Positions 44,801-52,855 of a DNA stretch of 64,000 nucleotides are shown piece by piece. Source of the DNA: Fictibacillus phosphorivorans. Lineage in GTDB: Bacteria > Bacillota > Bacilli > Bacillales > Fictibacillaceae. The position numbers were made by a program, and so were the translations under genes. Position 1 is the first letter of the stretch. Every line of letters begins with the position of its first letter. The notes under the pieces were generated by a model. That model ran no database searches and was not told the DNA's origin. It saw only the letters and a list, made by a program, of their open reading frames with translations. The stretch spans positions 1,560,177-1,624,176 of the forward strand of contig NZ_VDZU01000001.1 in NCBI RefSeq assembly GCF_007673525.1. The letters run 5' to 3'.

Positions 44801-44993
44801 TTACTTGTTCGTTCACATCTTCAGGAGATGCTCCTGGATAAACGGTTTGAACGGTCAGCTGTGGAAACTCAACGTTTGGCAGCAAATCTACTTTCAAGTT
44901 CGTGAATGAGAAGACTCCACCAACAATGAGTAAAAATGAAAAGATGAATATTGCTACTGGATTTTTTAAGCTAAATCGTGTTAACCAGTTCAT
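41832..44993 (-). CDS. swrC: RND-family exporter, SwrC/AcrB-like
   Basis: A 1053-residue proton-driven efflux pump of the HAE family, with twelve helices and two large outer loops. The proton-relay aspartates are in VGRVVDDSIVVIENI. The closest B. subtilis analogue by length and type is SwrC (YerP), a surfactin exporter; the substrate here is not known. An unusual Gly/Pro/Ala-rich insertion (about residues 250-290, repeated GGAP/GGAG) sits in the first periplasmic-type loop. No membrane fusion protein or outer-membrane partner is adjacent. It diverges from a PadR gene with a palindrome between them. Confidence 0.9.
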   Translation of the reverse strand: MNWLTRFSLKNPVAIFIFSFLLIVGGVFSFTNLKVDLLPNVEFPQLTVQTVYPGASPEDVNEQVTDKLETQLKQVEDVKTVKSSSNESVSIISMDFPFTANMDEVEDQVKSIISETDLPEDVEPEVSRFSFGTIPIYNISLFPEKEGENIQAFVNDELVPELKKIQGVNNVSVGGVKETFVSITLDKEKAKEAGITLNAVKEAINSRDLSFPAGTVTDDSITVPVRVEEVVDTVAELKEITISSSQGAPAQSPGGAGGGAPGEAGQPGAGGAPGGQSAPGGAQAPQAPANLKLGDLAEVKETDDVSEITRYNQKASLSMAVTKKQDANTVEVADKVLEVLNKNKYDDKLDYAIGFGQAEGIKDSVNTLVKEGLFGALFASLAVLIFLRNFRATIIAIISIPLSLLVSAIFLDRLDITLNIMTLGGMAVAVGRVVDDSIVVIENIFRRIRKTDGDYDRDELIIDSTREILKAIVSSTITTVVVFLPLGLVGGITGEFFLPFALTVVFALLASLIVAVTIVPILAKYAFKTVKPEKNDGPLQRGYEKLIKASLNHKILVLFTSFILLGGSFFLATKLGMVFLPNEEQKTLTVNVELPASTNVTKTNEVSLEVEEYLSKRGTIEDVTAGIGSRDFQTGLKRQNVANYFVNLKKEANIDTELKELEKDIKEITDEKAEGTVISLQEVSSGGPPANNEVNIDLYSNNLEDLQKAASEVEEYMKTIDSIKYVSNNFKDTQKQWAVDIDTEKAAEKGVSGFAILGAVSDVTKPVEVGELTLDGDQKNVKVEYDEAVKSLDEIKDLTVFGSSGPVKISDVAEVTEKDTVTGIQKLDGKIYAQVSAQVKGDNVQKVTQDVIKGVEDNVDLPSSVSTEGGGGSEETMDTFKDLGLAMLVAIGLVYLTMLITFGRARIPFIILSSLIFVPVGAIGGLYLINEPLSVSAMIGILMLIGIVTTNAIVLVDRIGQNREIKGMPVREALLEAGKTRLRPILMTAFATIAALIPLALTTSSGTLISKGLAIVVIGGLTTSTLLTLIIVPVLYELFFRRQAKREKAKLNS

Positions 44994-45024
44994 TGTTTCC
45001 TCTCCTACGTATGTTTTTATTTTT

Positions 45025-45046
45025 CATATGTGTATTTTCACATATG
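45025..45046. promoter_or_regulatory. PadR-type operator between the RND exporter and padR genes
   Basis: CATATGTG, six bases, CACATATG is a perfect 8-6-8 palindrome. It contains ATGT-N8-ACAT, the core reported for PadR operators. It lies 32 nt upstream of the exporter ATG and 111 nt upstream of the padR ATG, a place from which the regulator could control the exporter and perhaps itself. Confidence 0.7.
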
Positions 45047-45157
45047 TTTATATATAATATAATAGCTGTATGAGATTTATATCAAGTATTAAGAATAAAA
45101 TATTTGTGAAAAATGTGTTACAATGCAAAGCAGAACAGAAAGAAAGAAGGGTATCAA

Positions 45158-45703
45158 ATGGCGTTAAGGTATGCGCTGTTAGGTTTATTGGCGAAAAATG
45201 AAGCAACAGGTTACGAGCTAACACAGCAATTTAAAGAAACAGTTATTCATTTTTGGACAGCCCATCACACGCAGATCTATAGAGAACTCTTAAAGATGGA
45301 GGAAGAAGGACTCACACAATCAAAGACTGTACAGCAAAGCGATTACCCTGATAAGAAGATATATGCGATCACGGACAAAGGTTTTGAACAGCTGCTCGAA
45401 TGGATGCTGAATAAACCTGTAAATGCACCAAAGCTGAAAGATGATTTGTTATTAAGGGTATCCATGTTTCATTTTATCCCGACAGACAAAGCGATTGCTT
45501 TTTTAGAAAAGAGTAAAGAACACCATCAGATGGGACTGATGATGACGAAAAAATGGCAAGAAGAGCACTTTCCAAAAGGAACATATGGAAAAAACGAACT
45601 TGGCGAATTTTTAACAAGTGAATATGGCATTCGATATATGGAAAGCTGGTTATCATGGTGTAACTGGGCGATTAAAATTCTAAAGAAGAAAGGTGAGTCA
45701 TAA
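45158..45703 (+). CDS. PadR-family transcriptional regulator
   Basis: A 181-residue protein: N-terminal winged helix (MALRYALLGLLAKNEATGYEL, then TQIYRELLKMEEEGL and KKIYAITDKG) and a C-terminal Vir-type helical dimerisation domain. It is probably a repressor relieved by a small molecule exported by the divergent RND pump. ATG 45158 follows AGAAGGG; the frame upstream has no start signal. It is followed at 6 nt by yqkB, which may be co-transcribed by chance. Confidence 0.87.
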   Translation: MALRYALLGLLAKNEATGYELTQQFKETVIHFWTAHHTQIYRELLKMEEEGLTQSKTVQQSDYPDKKIYAITDKGFEQLLEWMLNKPVNAPKLKDDLLLRVSMFHFIPTDKAIAFLEKSKEHHQMGLMMTKKWQEEHFPKGTYGKNELGEFLTSEYGIRYMESWLSWCNWAIKILKKKGES

Positions 45704-45709
45704 AACAGT

Positions 45710-46048
45710 ATGGAAATTGTATTTACAGATGCAGCATTAACTCGATTGGAAAAGAAGGTACAGGGAAAAGAAGGGTACCTGAAACTCAAACATGATACAG
45801 AAGGCTGTGGCTGCGTTGTGAGCGGTGTAGCTGCCCTTGTTCTCGTCGAGCAAACAGAGGAGAACGATACCAAAATTGAGACGAATGGTCCAGATCTATT
45901 CATGGAATACAATACAGCTGTATTCTTTGCTGAAAAGATGACAATCGATGCACCAGCAGGCAACCACTTTTCATTAAAAAGCCCTGGTGAGATGCTGAAT
46001 CCTTCAATGAAATACTATGATAGAACGAAACAAAACACGGGCTTATAA
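45710..46048 (+). CDS. yqkB: HesB-like iron-sulfur cluster family protein YqkB
   Basis: A 112-residue member of the HesB/IscA-related group. A Cys pair in the CGC of DTEGCGCVVSG is conserved, while the C-terminal CGCG of true A-type carriers is absent, so a role in Fe-S assembly is uncertain. Position upstream of yqkF and nudF matches B. subtilis yqkB. The ATG at 45710 is 6 nt after padR, and AAGGTGAG lies within the padR end. Confidence 0.8.
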   Translation: MEIVFTDAALTRLEKKVQGKEGYLKLKHDTEGCGCVVSGVAALVLVEQTEENDTKIETNGPDLFMEYNTAVFFAEKMTIDAPAGNHFSLKSPGEMLNPSMKYYDRTKQNTGL

Positions 46049-46063
46049 AATGCCCGTGTTTTG
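46031..46063. terminator. Terminator between yqkB and the HMG-CoA lyase gene (convergent)
   Basis: CAAAACACGGGC pairs with GCCCGTGTTTTG around a nine-base loop. It includes the yqkB stop region and stops 5 nt before the lyase stop codon. Confidence 0.8.
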
Positions 46064-46067
46064 TTTG

Positions 46068-46973
46068 TTAAGGCTGAGGAACATTTTTTAACAGTTGAAA
46101 CTGCTTGCTTGAAACAGGTTTGGAAAGAAGAGGAGAAATGTAAGCTGCTGCTTCAAGCAGTTTGTCAAGATGAATACCTGTTGATATTCCCATTTGAGAT
46201 AGCATGTGTACAACATCTTCAGAAGCCACATTGCCTGAAGCTCCAGGTGCGAACGGACAACCGCCAAGCCCTCCAGCCGATGTATCAAAGCGATCGATTC
46301 CAGCTTGCAGACTCGCAAAGATGTTAGCAAGAGCCATTCCCCTTGTATCATGAAAATGAGCGGTTAAAAGTGTTGTTCCACGCAGATGATGTTTTAAGAG
46401 TGTAAACAGTTCAAAACACTCTGCTGGATTGGCCATACCGATCGTATCTGCCACACTTAGTTCATCCACACCCATCTCTTCAAAATCAAGACAAATTTTT
46501 AAAACATCCTGTTCATCGATCTTTCCTTCGAATGGGCAATAAAAACTAGTAGAGATACAAGCCCTCACAAAGAATCCTCTGCGTTTTAAATCTTGAATCA
46601 GAGGTCGTAGTTCATTCATGCTCTCTTCTGTTGATCTATTAATATTCTTCTTATTGAACGTTTCGCTGACACCTACGAATACAGCAATATGCTTCACTCC
46701 AGATTCAACAGCTAAGTCAATTCCTTTTTGATTTGGAGCGAGGACAAAATTTCGTTGGTCGTCCAAGCAGTTATCAATAATAACAGAGGCATCTTGCATT
46801 TGAGGAACCCATTTCGGTGACACGAATGAGGTGAGCTCCATCTCTTGAAATCCGGCATTTTTTAATAGAGAAATAAATTCTATCTTATTCTTTGCAGGTA
46901 TTAGATTCTTCTCATTTTGAAGACCATCTCGCGGTCCAACTTCTATAAGCGTAACCCTTTCAGGTAAGTCCAC
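46068..46973 (-). CDS. mvaB: Hydroxymethylglutaryl-CoA lyase
   Basis: Splits HMG-CoA to acetoacetate and acetyl-CoA, the last step of leucine breakdown (YngG in B. subtilis). The 301-residue TIM-barrel of the DRE-TIM family has VGPRDGLQNE at the N-terminus, ELTSFVSPKWVPQM, the metal-binding HFHDTRGMALAN and the catalytic cysteine loop GGLGGCPFAPGASGN. The start is GTG 46973, 9 nt after GAAAGGGG. It diverges from the thiolase/scoAB genes, whose CoA transferase could use its acetoacetate. No methylcrotonyl-CoA carboxylase is present in the window. Confidence 0.93.
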   Translation of the reverse strand: MDLPERVTLIEVGPRDGLQNEKNLIPAKNKIEFISLLKNAGFQEMELTSFVSPKWVPQMQDASVIIDNCLDDQRNFVLAPNQKGIDLAVESGVKHIAVFVGVSETFNKKNINRSTEESMNELRPLIQDLKRRGFFVRACISTSFYCPFEGKIDEQDVLKICLDFEEMGVDELSVADTIGMANPAECFELFTLLKHHLRGTTLLTAHFHDTRGMALANIFASLQAGIDRFDTSAGGLGGCPFAPGASGNVASEDVVHMLSQMGISTGIHLDKLLEAAAYISPLLSKPVSSKQFQLLKNVPQP

Positions 46974-46991
46974 TAGTGTAAACCCCTTTCT

Positions 46992-47005
46992 TGAAAACGT
47001 TTTCT
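46992..47005. promoter_or_regulatory. Candidate cre site between mvaB and the thiolase operon
   Basis: TGAAAACGTTTTCT matches the CcpA cre consensus TGWAANCGNTNWCA at 13 of 14 positions and contains the palindrome GAAAACGTTTTC. It sits 19 nt upstream of the mvaB start on the minus strand and 114 nt upstream of the thiolase start, so it may repress both directions in glucose. Confidence 0.65.
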
Positions 47006-47118
47006 TATGGTTATTTTAACTAAAAAAAATCGTCTGTTGCAACACATTTAAATTGTTATGGTATGATAAAAAGGAATTTTCAGAAATTTAATAGAGATCT
47101 ACAAGGAGGAGACTAGGA

Positions 47119-48318
47119 ATGGTTTCAAGGGAGAGAGATGCTGTAGTTGTAAGCGCTGTCAGAACACCGATCGGAAGCTTTATGGGAAGCTTTAAAACGG
47201 TTGCGGCAACAGAATTAGGAGCAATCGCGATTAAAGATGCATTGAAAAAAGCTGGTGTCCCGCAAGATTCAGTAGATGAAGTCATCATGGGAAATGTTCT
47301 GCAAGCTGGACTCGGACAAAACCCGGCCCGACAAGCGGCTATGAAAGCTGGTTTGCCGAACGAGGTATCCAGTATGACGATTAATAAAGTATGCGGTTCA
47401 GGTCTCAAGGCAATTCATCTAGCGTGCCAAGCGATCTGGCTAGACGAAGCAGATATTATCGTTTGCGGTGGAATGGAAAACATGAGCCAAGCTCCTTATC
47501 TTTTGAACGGAGCGAGAGATGGTCTCCGAATGGGTAATGCTCCTATGGTAGATTCCATGATTCAAGACGGATTATGGTGTGCATTTGGTGATTATCACAT
47601 GGGAATCACCGCGGAAAACTTATGCGAGACACATTCATTGTCCCGTGAAGAGCTAGATAATTTTGCAGCAGAAAGTCAAAGAAAATGTGCACAAGCACAA
47701 GAACAAGGAAAATTTAATGACGAGATCACGCCGGTAGAGATTCCTCAACGTAAAGGTGATCCGATTATTGTTGATATAGATGAATACCCAAAACCAAGTT
47801 CAACGGCTGAAAAGTTAGGGAAGCTTCGCCCTGCATTCAAGAAAGATGGAATGGTAACAGCAGGTAACGCGTCAGGCATCAATGATGGTGCTGCAGCACT
47901 TGTTGTGATGAGCAGAAAGAAAGCAGAAGAACTAGGGTTGAAACCGATTGCCGTTGTAAAAGCGAATGCAAGCGCTGGTGTTGCACCAGAAGTGATGGGA
48001 ATCGGACCAGTGGAAGCTGTTAAAAAAGTTTTAAGAAAGACAAAGTTAAGCATGAAGGACTTTGACTTAGTTGAAGCAAATGAAGCATTTGCAAGTCAAT
48101 CTCTAGCGGTTGGCAAGGATCTTGAGTTTGATAAAGAAAAATTAAACGTAAACGGTGGAGCGATCGCACTTGGACATCCGATCGGAGCAAGCGGTGCAAG
48201 AATCGTTGTGACATTGCTTCATGAGATGAAACGCAGAAACGCAAAACGAGGTCTTGCGACGCTTTGTATCGGTGGTGGCCAAGGAGTAGCGTCAGTTTTT
48301 GAGAACGAAGCAGAATAA
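47119..48318 (+). CDS. Acetyl-CoA C-acetyltransferase (thiolase)
   Basis: Interconverts acetoacetyl-CoA plus CoA with two acetyl-CoA. The 399 residues have the acylation cysteine in [13 protein letters not shown], the histidine in [12 protein letters not shown] and the second cysteine in [19 protein letters not shown] precedes the ATG. It is the first gene of a ketone-body type operon with scoA, scoB and a second thiolase. Confidence 0.93.
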   Translation: MVSRERDAVVVSAVRTPIGSFMGSFKTVAATELGAIAIKDALKKAGVPQDSVDEVIMGNVLQAGLGQNPARQAAMKAGLPNEVSSMTINKVCGSGLKAIHLACQAIWLDEADIIVCGGMENMSQAPYLLNGARDGLRMGNAPMVDSMIQDGLWCAFGDYHMGITAENLCETHSLSREELDNFAAESQRKCAQAQEQGKFNDEITPVEIPQRKGDPIIVDIDEYPKPSSTAEKLGKLRPAFKKDGMVTAGNASGINDGAAALVVMSRKKAEELGLKPIAVVKANASAGVAPEVMGIGPVEAVKKVLRKTKLSMKDFDLVEANEAFASQSLAVGKDLEFDKEKLNVNGGAIALGHPIGASGARIVVTLLHEMKRRNAKRGLATLCIGGGQGVASVFENEAE

Positions 48319-48362
48319 ATGACTGTCAAACGATAAAGATCGTATGAAAAGGAGAGAGAAAA

Positions 48363-49055
48363 ATGAAACCAATATTAAACTCAGCACTTGAAGCTGTAGC
48401 GGAGATAAAAGATGGATCTACTCTTTTAGTTGGAGGTTTCGGGCTCGTTGGAATTCCAGAAAACTTAATTTTAGCTTTAGTAGAAAAAGGAACAAAAGAT
48501 CTTACCGTCATCTCAAACAACTGTGGAGTAGACGACTGGGGTCTTGGTCTTCTATTGAAGAACAAACAGATCAAGAAGATGGTTGGTTCCTACGTAGGAG
48601 AGAACAAAGAGTTTGAAAGACAAGTGTTATCAGGTGAGATTGAAGTAGATTTGATTCCACAAGGTACACTCGCTGAGAGAATTAGAGCAGGCGGTGCAGG
48701 CATTCCTGCGTTTTATACACCTGCTGGAGTAGGAACACCGATTGCTGAAGGAAAAGAAACTCGTACGTTTAACGATAAAGAATATCTGCTCGAAGAGGGG
48801 ATCGTTGCAGATTTCAGTTTGATTCGCGCTGCAAAAGGAGATAAAGCAGGCAACCTGATCTATAACAAAACAGCTCGTAACTTCAATCCAATGATCGCAG
48901 CAGCAGGAAAAGTGACGATTGCTGAAGTAGAAGAGGTTGTTGAGATCGGTGATCTGCACCCCGATTACATACATACACCAGGTGTATATGTTCAAAAGAT
49001 GATCGTCGGAACTCAAGAGAAACGTATTGAACGACTAACGGTAAAAAAAGGATAA
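48363..49055 (+). CDS. scoA: 3-oxoacid CoA-transferase subunit A
   Basis: Alpha subunit of succinyl-CoA:acetoacetate CoA-transferase. The 230 residues include [30 protein letters not shown] and the glycine-rich [16 protein letters not shown] typical of the family. AAGGAGAGAG precedes ATG 48363. It pairs with scoB 16 nt downstream. Confidence 0.93.
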   Translation: MKPILNSALEAVAEIKDGSTLLVGGFGLVGIPENLILALVEKGTKDLTVISNNCGVDDWGLGLLLKNKQIKKMVGSYVGENKEFERQVLSGEIEVDLIPQGTLAERIRAGGAGIPAFYTPAGVGTPIAEGKETRTFNDKEYLLEEGIVADFSLIRAAKGDKAGNLIYNKTARNFNPMIAAAGKVTIAEVEEVVEIGDLHPDYIHTPGVYVQKMIVGTQEKRIERLTVKKG

Positions 49056-49071
49056 GAGGAGGGAAACCATT

Positions 49072-49725
49072 ATGAATATTAGAGAAAGAATTGCCAAAAG
49101 AGCTGAGAAAGAGATCGAATCAGGATTCTACGTAAATTTAGGAATTGGAATGCCGACGATGGTTGCCAATTTTATTTCCGACAATAAAGAGGTTGTTCTA
49201 CAGTCAGAGAACGGCCTTTTAGGTATCGGCCCTTATCCGCTTGAAAATGAAGTTGATCCAGATCTGATCAATGCAGGGAAAGAAACCGTTACGGCAATTA
49301 AAGGTGCTTCTTACTTTGACAGTTCTGAATCGTTTGCGATGATCCGCGGCGGTCACATTGATATCGCGATATTAGGCGGAATGGAAGTTTCAGAGAACGG
49401 AGATCTAGCCAACTGGATGATTCCAGGAAAGATGATCAAAGGAATGGGTGGGGCGATGGATCTTGTGCATGGAGCAAAGAAGATCATCGTCATCATGGAA
49501 CATGTAAACAAAGCAGGTGAAAGTAAGATCTTAAAACAATGCCAGCTTCCACTAACAGGAAAAGGTGTCGTAGAACGAATCATTACAGACCGTGCTGTCA
49601 TGGATGTATCTGATAAAGGTCTCCTTTTAAGAGAAGTAGCAGAAGGATACTCCGTAGAAGATGTAGTAAGTTCAACAGAGGCTAAACTAACCGTTGCAGA
49701 GGATGTTAAACTAAACGCCTATTAA
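49072..49725 (+). CDS. scoB: 3-oxoacid CoA-transferase subunit B
   Basis: Beta subunit, 217 residues, carrying the catalytic glutamate in [11 protein letters not shown], the NLGIGMPT start and [16 protein letters not shown]. Together with ScoA it would activate acetoacetate with succinyl-CoA so the thiolases can cleave it. AGAGGAGGG precedes the ATG. Confidence 0.93.
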   Translation: MNIRERIAKRAEKEIESGFYVNLGIGMPTMVANFISDNKEVVLQSENGLLGIGPYPLENEVDPDLINAGKETVTAIKGASYFDSSESFAMIRGGHIDIAILGGMEVSENGDLANWMIPGKMIKGMGGAMDLVHGAKKIIVIMEHVNKAGESKILKQCQLPLTGKGVVERIITDRAVMDVSDKGLLLREVAEGYSVEDVVSSTEAKLTVAEDVKLNAY

Positions 49726-49815
49726 CAAAACCCATTCTCCGCTATATGCACTGCACGAAGAAAGTTTATGATCAATACAAAGTTCTTAATCTTTTAAATA
49801 AAGAGGTGCAGCCAA

Positions 49816-50985
49816 ATGGCTATCTATATAATAGATGGGGCTAGAACGCCGTTCGGATCATATGGAAAATCATTGACCGGTGTGAGTCCGACAGAATTAG
49901 GTGAGATATCTGCCGTAGAGGCGATAAAACGAGCCAATATTTCCCCAGCAGATATAACGGATGTAGTTTATGGTAATGTTATACATTCGAGCAAGAATGC
50001 CGCTTATGTAGCGAGACATACTGCTTTAAGAGCAGGAGTGTCAGCGGATGTTCCTGCCATGCTCGTAAACCGCTTATGTGGCTCTGGCCTGCAAGCGGTC
50101 GTTTCAGCCACGCAGAACCTACGTGATCAGGAAGAAGGAATTGCGCTTTCTGGAGGCATAGAAAATATGTCACAGTCGCCACACGTTTCTTTTCACCACC
50201 GGTTTCATAATCAAAAGTTTGGCCAGATCACGTTTGATGATATGCTTCTTCAGACGTTAAGTGATGAATACATCGGGTGTGGTATGGGTATTACAGCTGA
50301 AAATTTAGCTGATCAATACACTATATCAAGAACTGAACAAGATGAGTATGCAAGTCTTAGTCATAGAAAAGCTGCTGAAGCAAGAGAGAGTGGAAGATTT
50401 ACAAAAGAGATCGTTTCAGTACCTTTAAAAAACGGTGCTCTTTTTACAGAGGATGAAGGAATCAAACCAGAAACATCTGTTTCTTTGCTTGGAGAGTTGA
50501 GGCCGTCTTTTCAAAAAGACGGAACAGTTACAGCAGGAAATTCTTCTTCTATTAACGATGGGGCCGTGTCACTTATTCTTGCTCACGAAAAATCGGTTAA
50601 AGAGAAAAGGTTAAAACCGCTTGTAGAGATTGTTTCTTGGGCAGTAACAGGCGTCGATCCATCGGTGATGGGAATTGGTCCTGTACCTGCGATTCAGAAA
50701 CTGCTGCAAAAAACAGGTCTTTCCATCGACGACATTGGGTTGTTTGAAATTAACGAAGCGTTCAGTTCTCAATACTTAGCTGTAGAAAAAGAACTACAAT
50801 TAGATCGTGAAAAAACGAATGTAAACGGAGGAGCGATTGCGCTAGGTCACCCTGTGGGTGCAAGTGGTGCAAGGCTGTTGCTTACGTTGGGTTATGAAAT
50901 GAAACAACGTCAAGAAAAGTATGGAATAGCGAGCCTATGTATTGGCGGTGGGCAGGGAATTGCGATGTTATTAAAATTAGTATAA
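49816..50985 (+). CDS. Second thiolase of the scoAB operon
   Basis: A 389-residue thiolase with complete active site: VNRLCGSGLQAV, LGHPVGASGARL and LCIGGGQG. It is clearly distinct from the thiolase at 47119, for example in the covering loop (FHHRFHNQKFGQITFDDM), so different chain-length preference is likely. AAAGAGGTG precedes the ATG. A 90-nt gap after scoB shows no clear promoter or terminator, so it is probably part of the same operon. Confidence 0.9.
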   Translation: MAIYIIDGARTPFGSYGKSLTGVSPTELGEISAVEAIKRANISPADITDVVYGNVIHSSKNAAYVARHTALRAGVSADVPAMLVNRLCGSGLQAVVSATQNLRDQEEGIALSGGIENMSQSPHVSFHHRFHNQKFGQITFDDMLLQTLSDEYIGCGMGITAENLADQYTISRTEQDEYASLSHRKAAEARESGRFTKEIVSVPLKNGALFTEDEGIKPETSVSLLGELRPSFQKDGTVTAGNSSSINDGAVSLILAHEKSVKEKRLKPLVEIVSWAVTGVDPSVMGIGPVPAIQKLLQKTGLSIDDIGLFEINEAFSSQYLAVEKELQLDREKTNVNGGAIALGHPVGASGARLLLTLGYEMKQRQEKYGIASLCIGGGQGIAMLLKLV

Positions 50986-51026
50986 AAAAAGTCCCGTGTA
51001 GCGATATCGCTTCAGCGGGACTTTTT
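50984..51026. terminator. Bidirectional terminator between the second thiolase and yqkF
   Basis: AAAAAGTCCCG pairs with CGGGACTTTTT, and an inner AGCGATATCGCT palindrome sits at the top. A and T runs suit both convergent transcripts. Confidence 0.8.
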
Positions 51027-51034
51027 CAATTGAA

Positions 51035-51946
51035 TCATGCTCGGTGTGTTTCGTAGATTTCAGCTGGAAAAAGGGAGCGCAAAGACTCTAACTCTGCTTT
51101 ACTTAAAGGGGTAGATTCAAAGGTTTTAATATTTTCTAAAAGTTGTTCAACAGAACTTGCACCAGCAGCTGCAGTTGCCACCGGCTTTTGACTCAACACA
51201 TATTGCAGAGCTGCATGTGTGATGTTCTTATCACCTAATACATCTTTAGACATATCGATCCTTTTTTGGATGTCTGGGCCGGTGTAATGAAGAAACTTGC
51301 CATCAGCACTCTTTTGAAATGCTTTTTCACTCAACCATCCTTTTGCAACAGGACCTCTTGCGATAACGCTTATATCCTTTGTATCGAGATAAGGAAACAG
51401 TTCTTCAGGACGTCTATCCAATAAACTGTATTGCATCATGATACTTTGAATATTCGAGTGCTCTGCAAAATATTTAATGGTGTTAGGCCGTATTGAAGAA
51501 ATACCATAATAACGGATATATCCTTCAGACACGAGTTCATCAAAAGCTTCGATCGTTTCATCAAGTGGATCATCGATCGTTCCTCCGTGAAGCTGGTAGA
51601 GATCAATATAATCGGTTTGTAGACGCTTTAGGCTTTCTTTTAAGGCAGATTTAATATAAGTTTTAGAAGGATTCCATTGCCATCCATCTCCTGGCTGGCT
51701 CCAATCGTTCCCACCTTTTGTCGCAAGAATGATATCATGTCTAACGTCTTTTAGTGTTTTCCCAATAAACTCTTCATTCCACCCGAAGCCATATAGATCT
51801 GCTGTGTCAAAATAATTAATACCATGATCGAGCGCTGTCTTCACGATTCTCTCGTTCTCGTTGCCAAGCTCAGGAGCAAGTGACATACATCCTAAACTCA
51901 GTTCACTCACATAAAGATCAGAAGAACCTAATCTTCTTTTTTTCAT
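51035..51946 (-). CDS. yqkF: Aldo/keto reductase (YqkF-like)
   Basis: A 303-residue NADPH-dependent TIM-barrel oxidoreductase. The catalytic tetrad regions are YFDTADLYGFG (Asp, Tyr), IILATKGG (Lys) and DLYQLHGG (His). Substrate is unknown. ATG 51946 follows GAGGTG; an in-frame ATG eight codons further upstream is poorly placed. Position before mciZ and nudF is that of B. subtilis yqkF. Confidence 0.9.
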   Translation of the reverse strand: MKKRRLGSSDLYVSELSLGCMSLAPELGNENERIVKTALDHGINYFDTADLYGFGWNEEFIGKTLKDVRHDIILATKGGNDWSQPGDGWQWNPSKTYIKSALKESLKRLQTDYIDLYQLHGGTIDDPLDETIEAFDELVSEGYIRYYGISSIRPNTIKYFAEHSNIQSIMMQYSLLDRRPEELFPYLDTKDISVIARGPVAKGWLSEKAFQKSADGKFLHYTGPDIQKRIDMSKDVLGDKNITHAALQYVLSQKPVATAAAGASSVEQLLENIKTFESTPLSKAELESLRSLFPAEIYETHRA

Positions 51947-52025
51947 CCTTTTCACCTCAATTTCATTCAATTTGTATCTTTTCTAAACCTATCATATTGA
52001 CCTGAAAAAAGAAAAAAGTCCGCAC

Positions 52026-52056
52026 AAAAAAACGATGCGAAGAATGTTTCGCATCG
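52026..52056 (-). terminator. Terminator of mciZ
   Basis: On the minus strand CGATGCGAA pairs with TTCGCATCG around a six-base loop and is followed by eight T residues. It lies 17 nt after the mciZ stop. Confidence 0.82.
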
Positions 52057-52073
52057 GTCAGTAACTTTAAAGT

Positions 52074-52208
52074 TTATTTTTTGGGAGAAGTGGCGTCGAT
52101 CCAGTCTTGGACAAGTTCATGCTGCTTCATATAATTTTGAAGCATATATTTGATCTGCCATGCCTTACCCACAAGCGTGATTCCTTTAGGTTGAAGATAG
52201 ATCTTCAT
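52074..52208 (-). CDS. mciZ: MciZ, peptide inhibitor of Z-ring formation (44 aa)
   Basis: A 44-residue frame starting MKIYLQPKGITLVGKAWQI and including VQDWID near the end. It aligns without gaps to B. subtilis MciZ, a 40-residue peptide as I recall it (MKVHRMPKGVVLVGKAWEI, VKDWIS), which caps FtsZ filaments in the mother cell. It has GGAGG 8 nt before the ATG and its own terminator. It lies between yqkF and nudF as in B. subtilis. A sigma-E promoter is expected; CATAAAGT or CATACTTT upstream on the minus strand could be its -10, but neither is convincing. Confidence 0.85.
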   Translation of the reverse strand: MKIYLQPKGITLVGKAWQIKYMLQNYMKQHELVQDWIDATSPKK

Positions 52209-52306
52209 CTGTTATGCCTCCTTCAATGTCCTATTAAATGCAGTATTCCAAAGTATGATAGACTTTATGTAGAGAAGAAGTTAAATAGACCATTGGAGTG
52301 TGGAAA

Positions 52307-52855
52307 ATGGAAAACCTATACGAAAAAACGATAAGCAAAGAACAGATATACAGCGGTAAAGTTATTGATCTATATATAGAAGAAGTTGAACTGCCGAATA
52401 AGAAGATAGGAAAACGAGAGGTTGTTAAACACCCTGGAGCAGTTGCCGTACTAGCAGTAACAGATGAAGGTAAGATGTTAATGGTAGAGCAGTTCCGTAA
52501 ACCACTCGAAAAGACAATTATCGAAATTCCAGCAGGTAAGCTTGAAAAAGGAGAAGATCCATTAGAATGTGCCAAGCGTGAATTGTTAGAAGAAACAGGT
52601 TTTGCTTGCGAATCTATGGAGTCTATCGGTTCTTTCTACACTTCTCCAGGGTTTGCAGATGAACTGATCCATCTCTACTATACGAACACTCTTAAAAAAC
52701 AAGGTGATCAGATGACAGATGAAGATGAATTCTTAAACGTCCTAGAATTAAGCATAGATGAAGCGAAAGAATTAATGAGAGAAGAAAAGATTCATGATGC
52801 AAAAACAGCTTACAGTGTTATGTATATGGAGTTAACTCGTGCACTTAAGAAATAA
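52307..52855 (+). CDS. nudF: ADP-ribose pyrophosphatase NudF
   Basis: Nudix hydrolase that splits ADP-ribose to AMP and ribose 5-phosphate. The 182 residues contain the Nudix box GKLEKGEDPLECAKRELLEE followed by TGF, preceded by IIEIPAG, which is typical of the ADP-ribose group. ATG 52307 has TTGGAG 9 nt upstream; ATG 52298 lies inside that site. Its 3' end overlaps the endonuclease Q gene by 17 nt. Confidence 0.93.
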   Translation: MENLYEKTISKEQIYSGKVIDLYIEEVELPNKKIGKREVVKHPGAVAVLAVTDEGKMLMVEQFRKPLEKTIIEIPAGKLEKGEDPLECAKRELLEETGFACESMESIGSFYTSPGFADELIHLYYTNTLKKQGDQMTDEDEFLNVLELSIDEAKELMREEKIHDAKTAYSVMYMELTRALKK

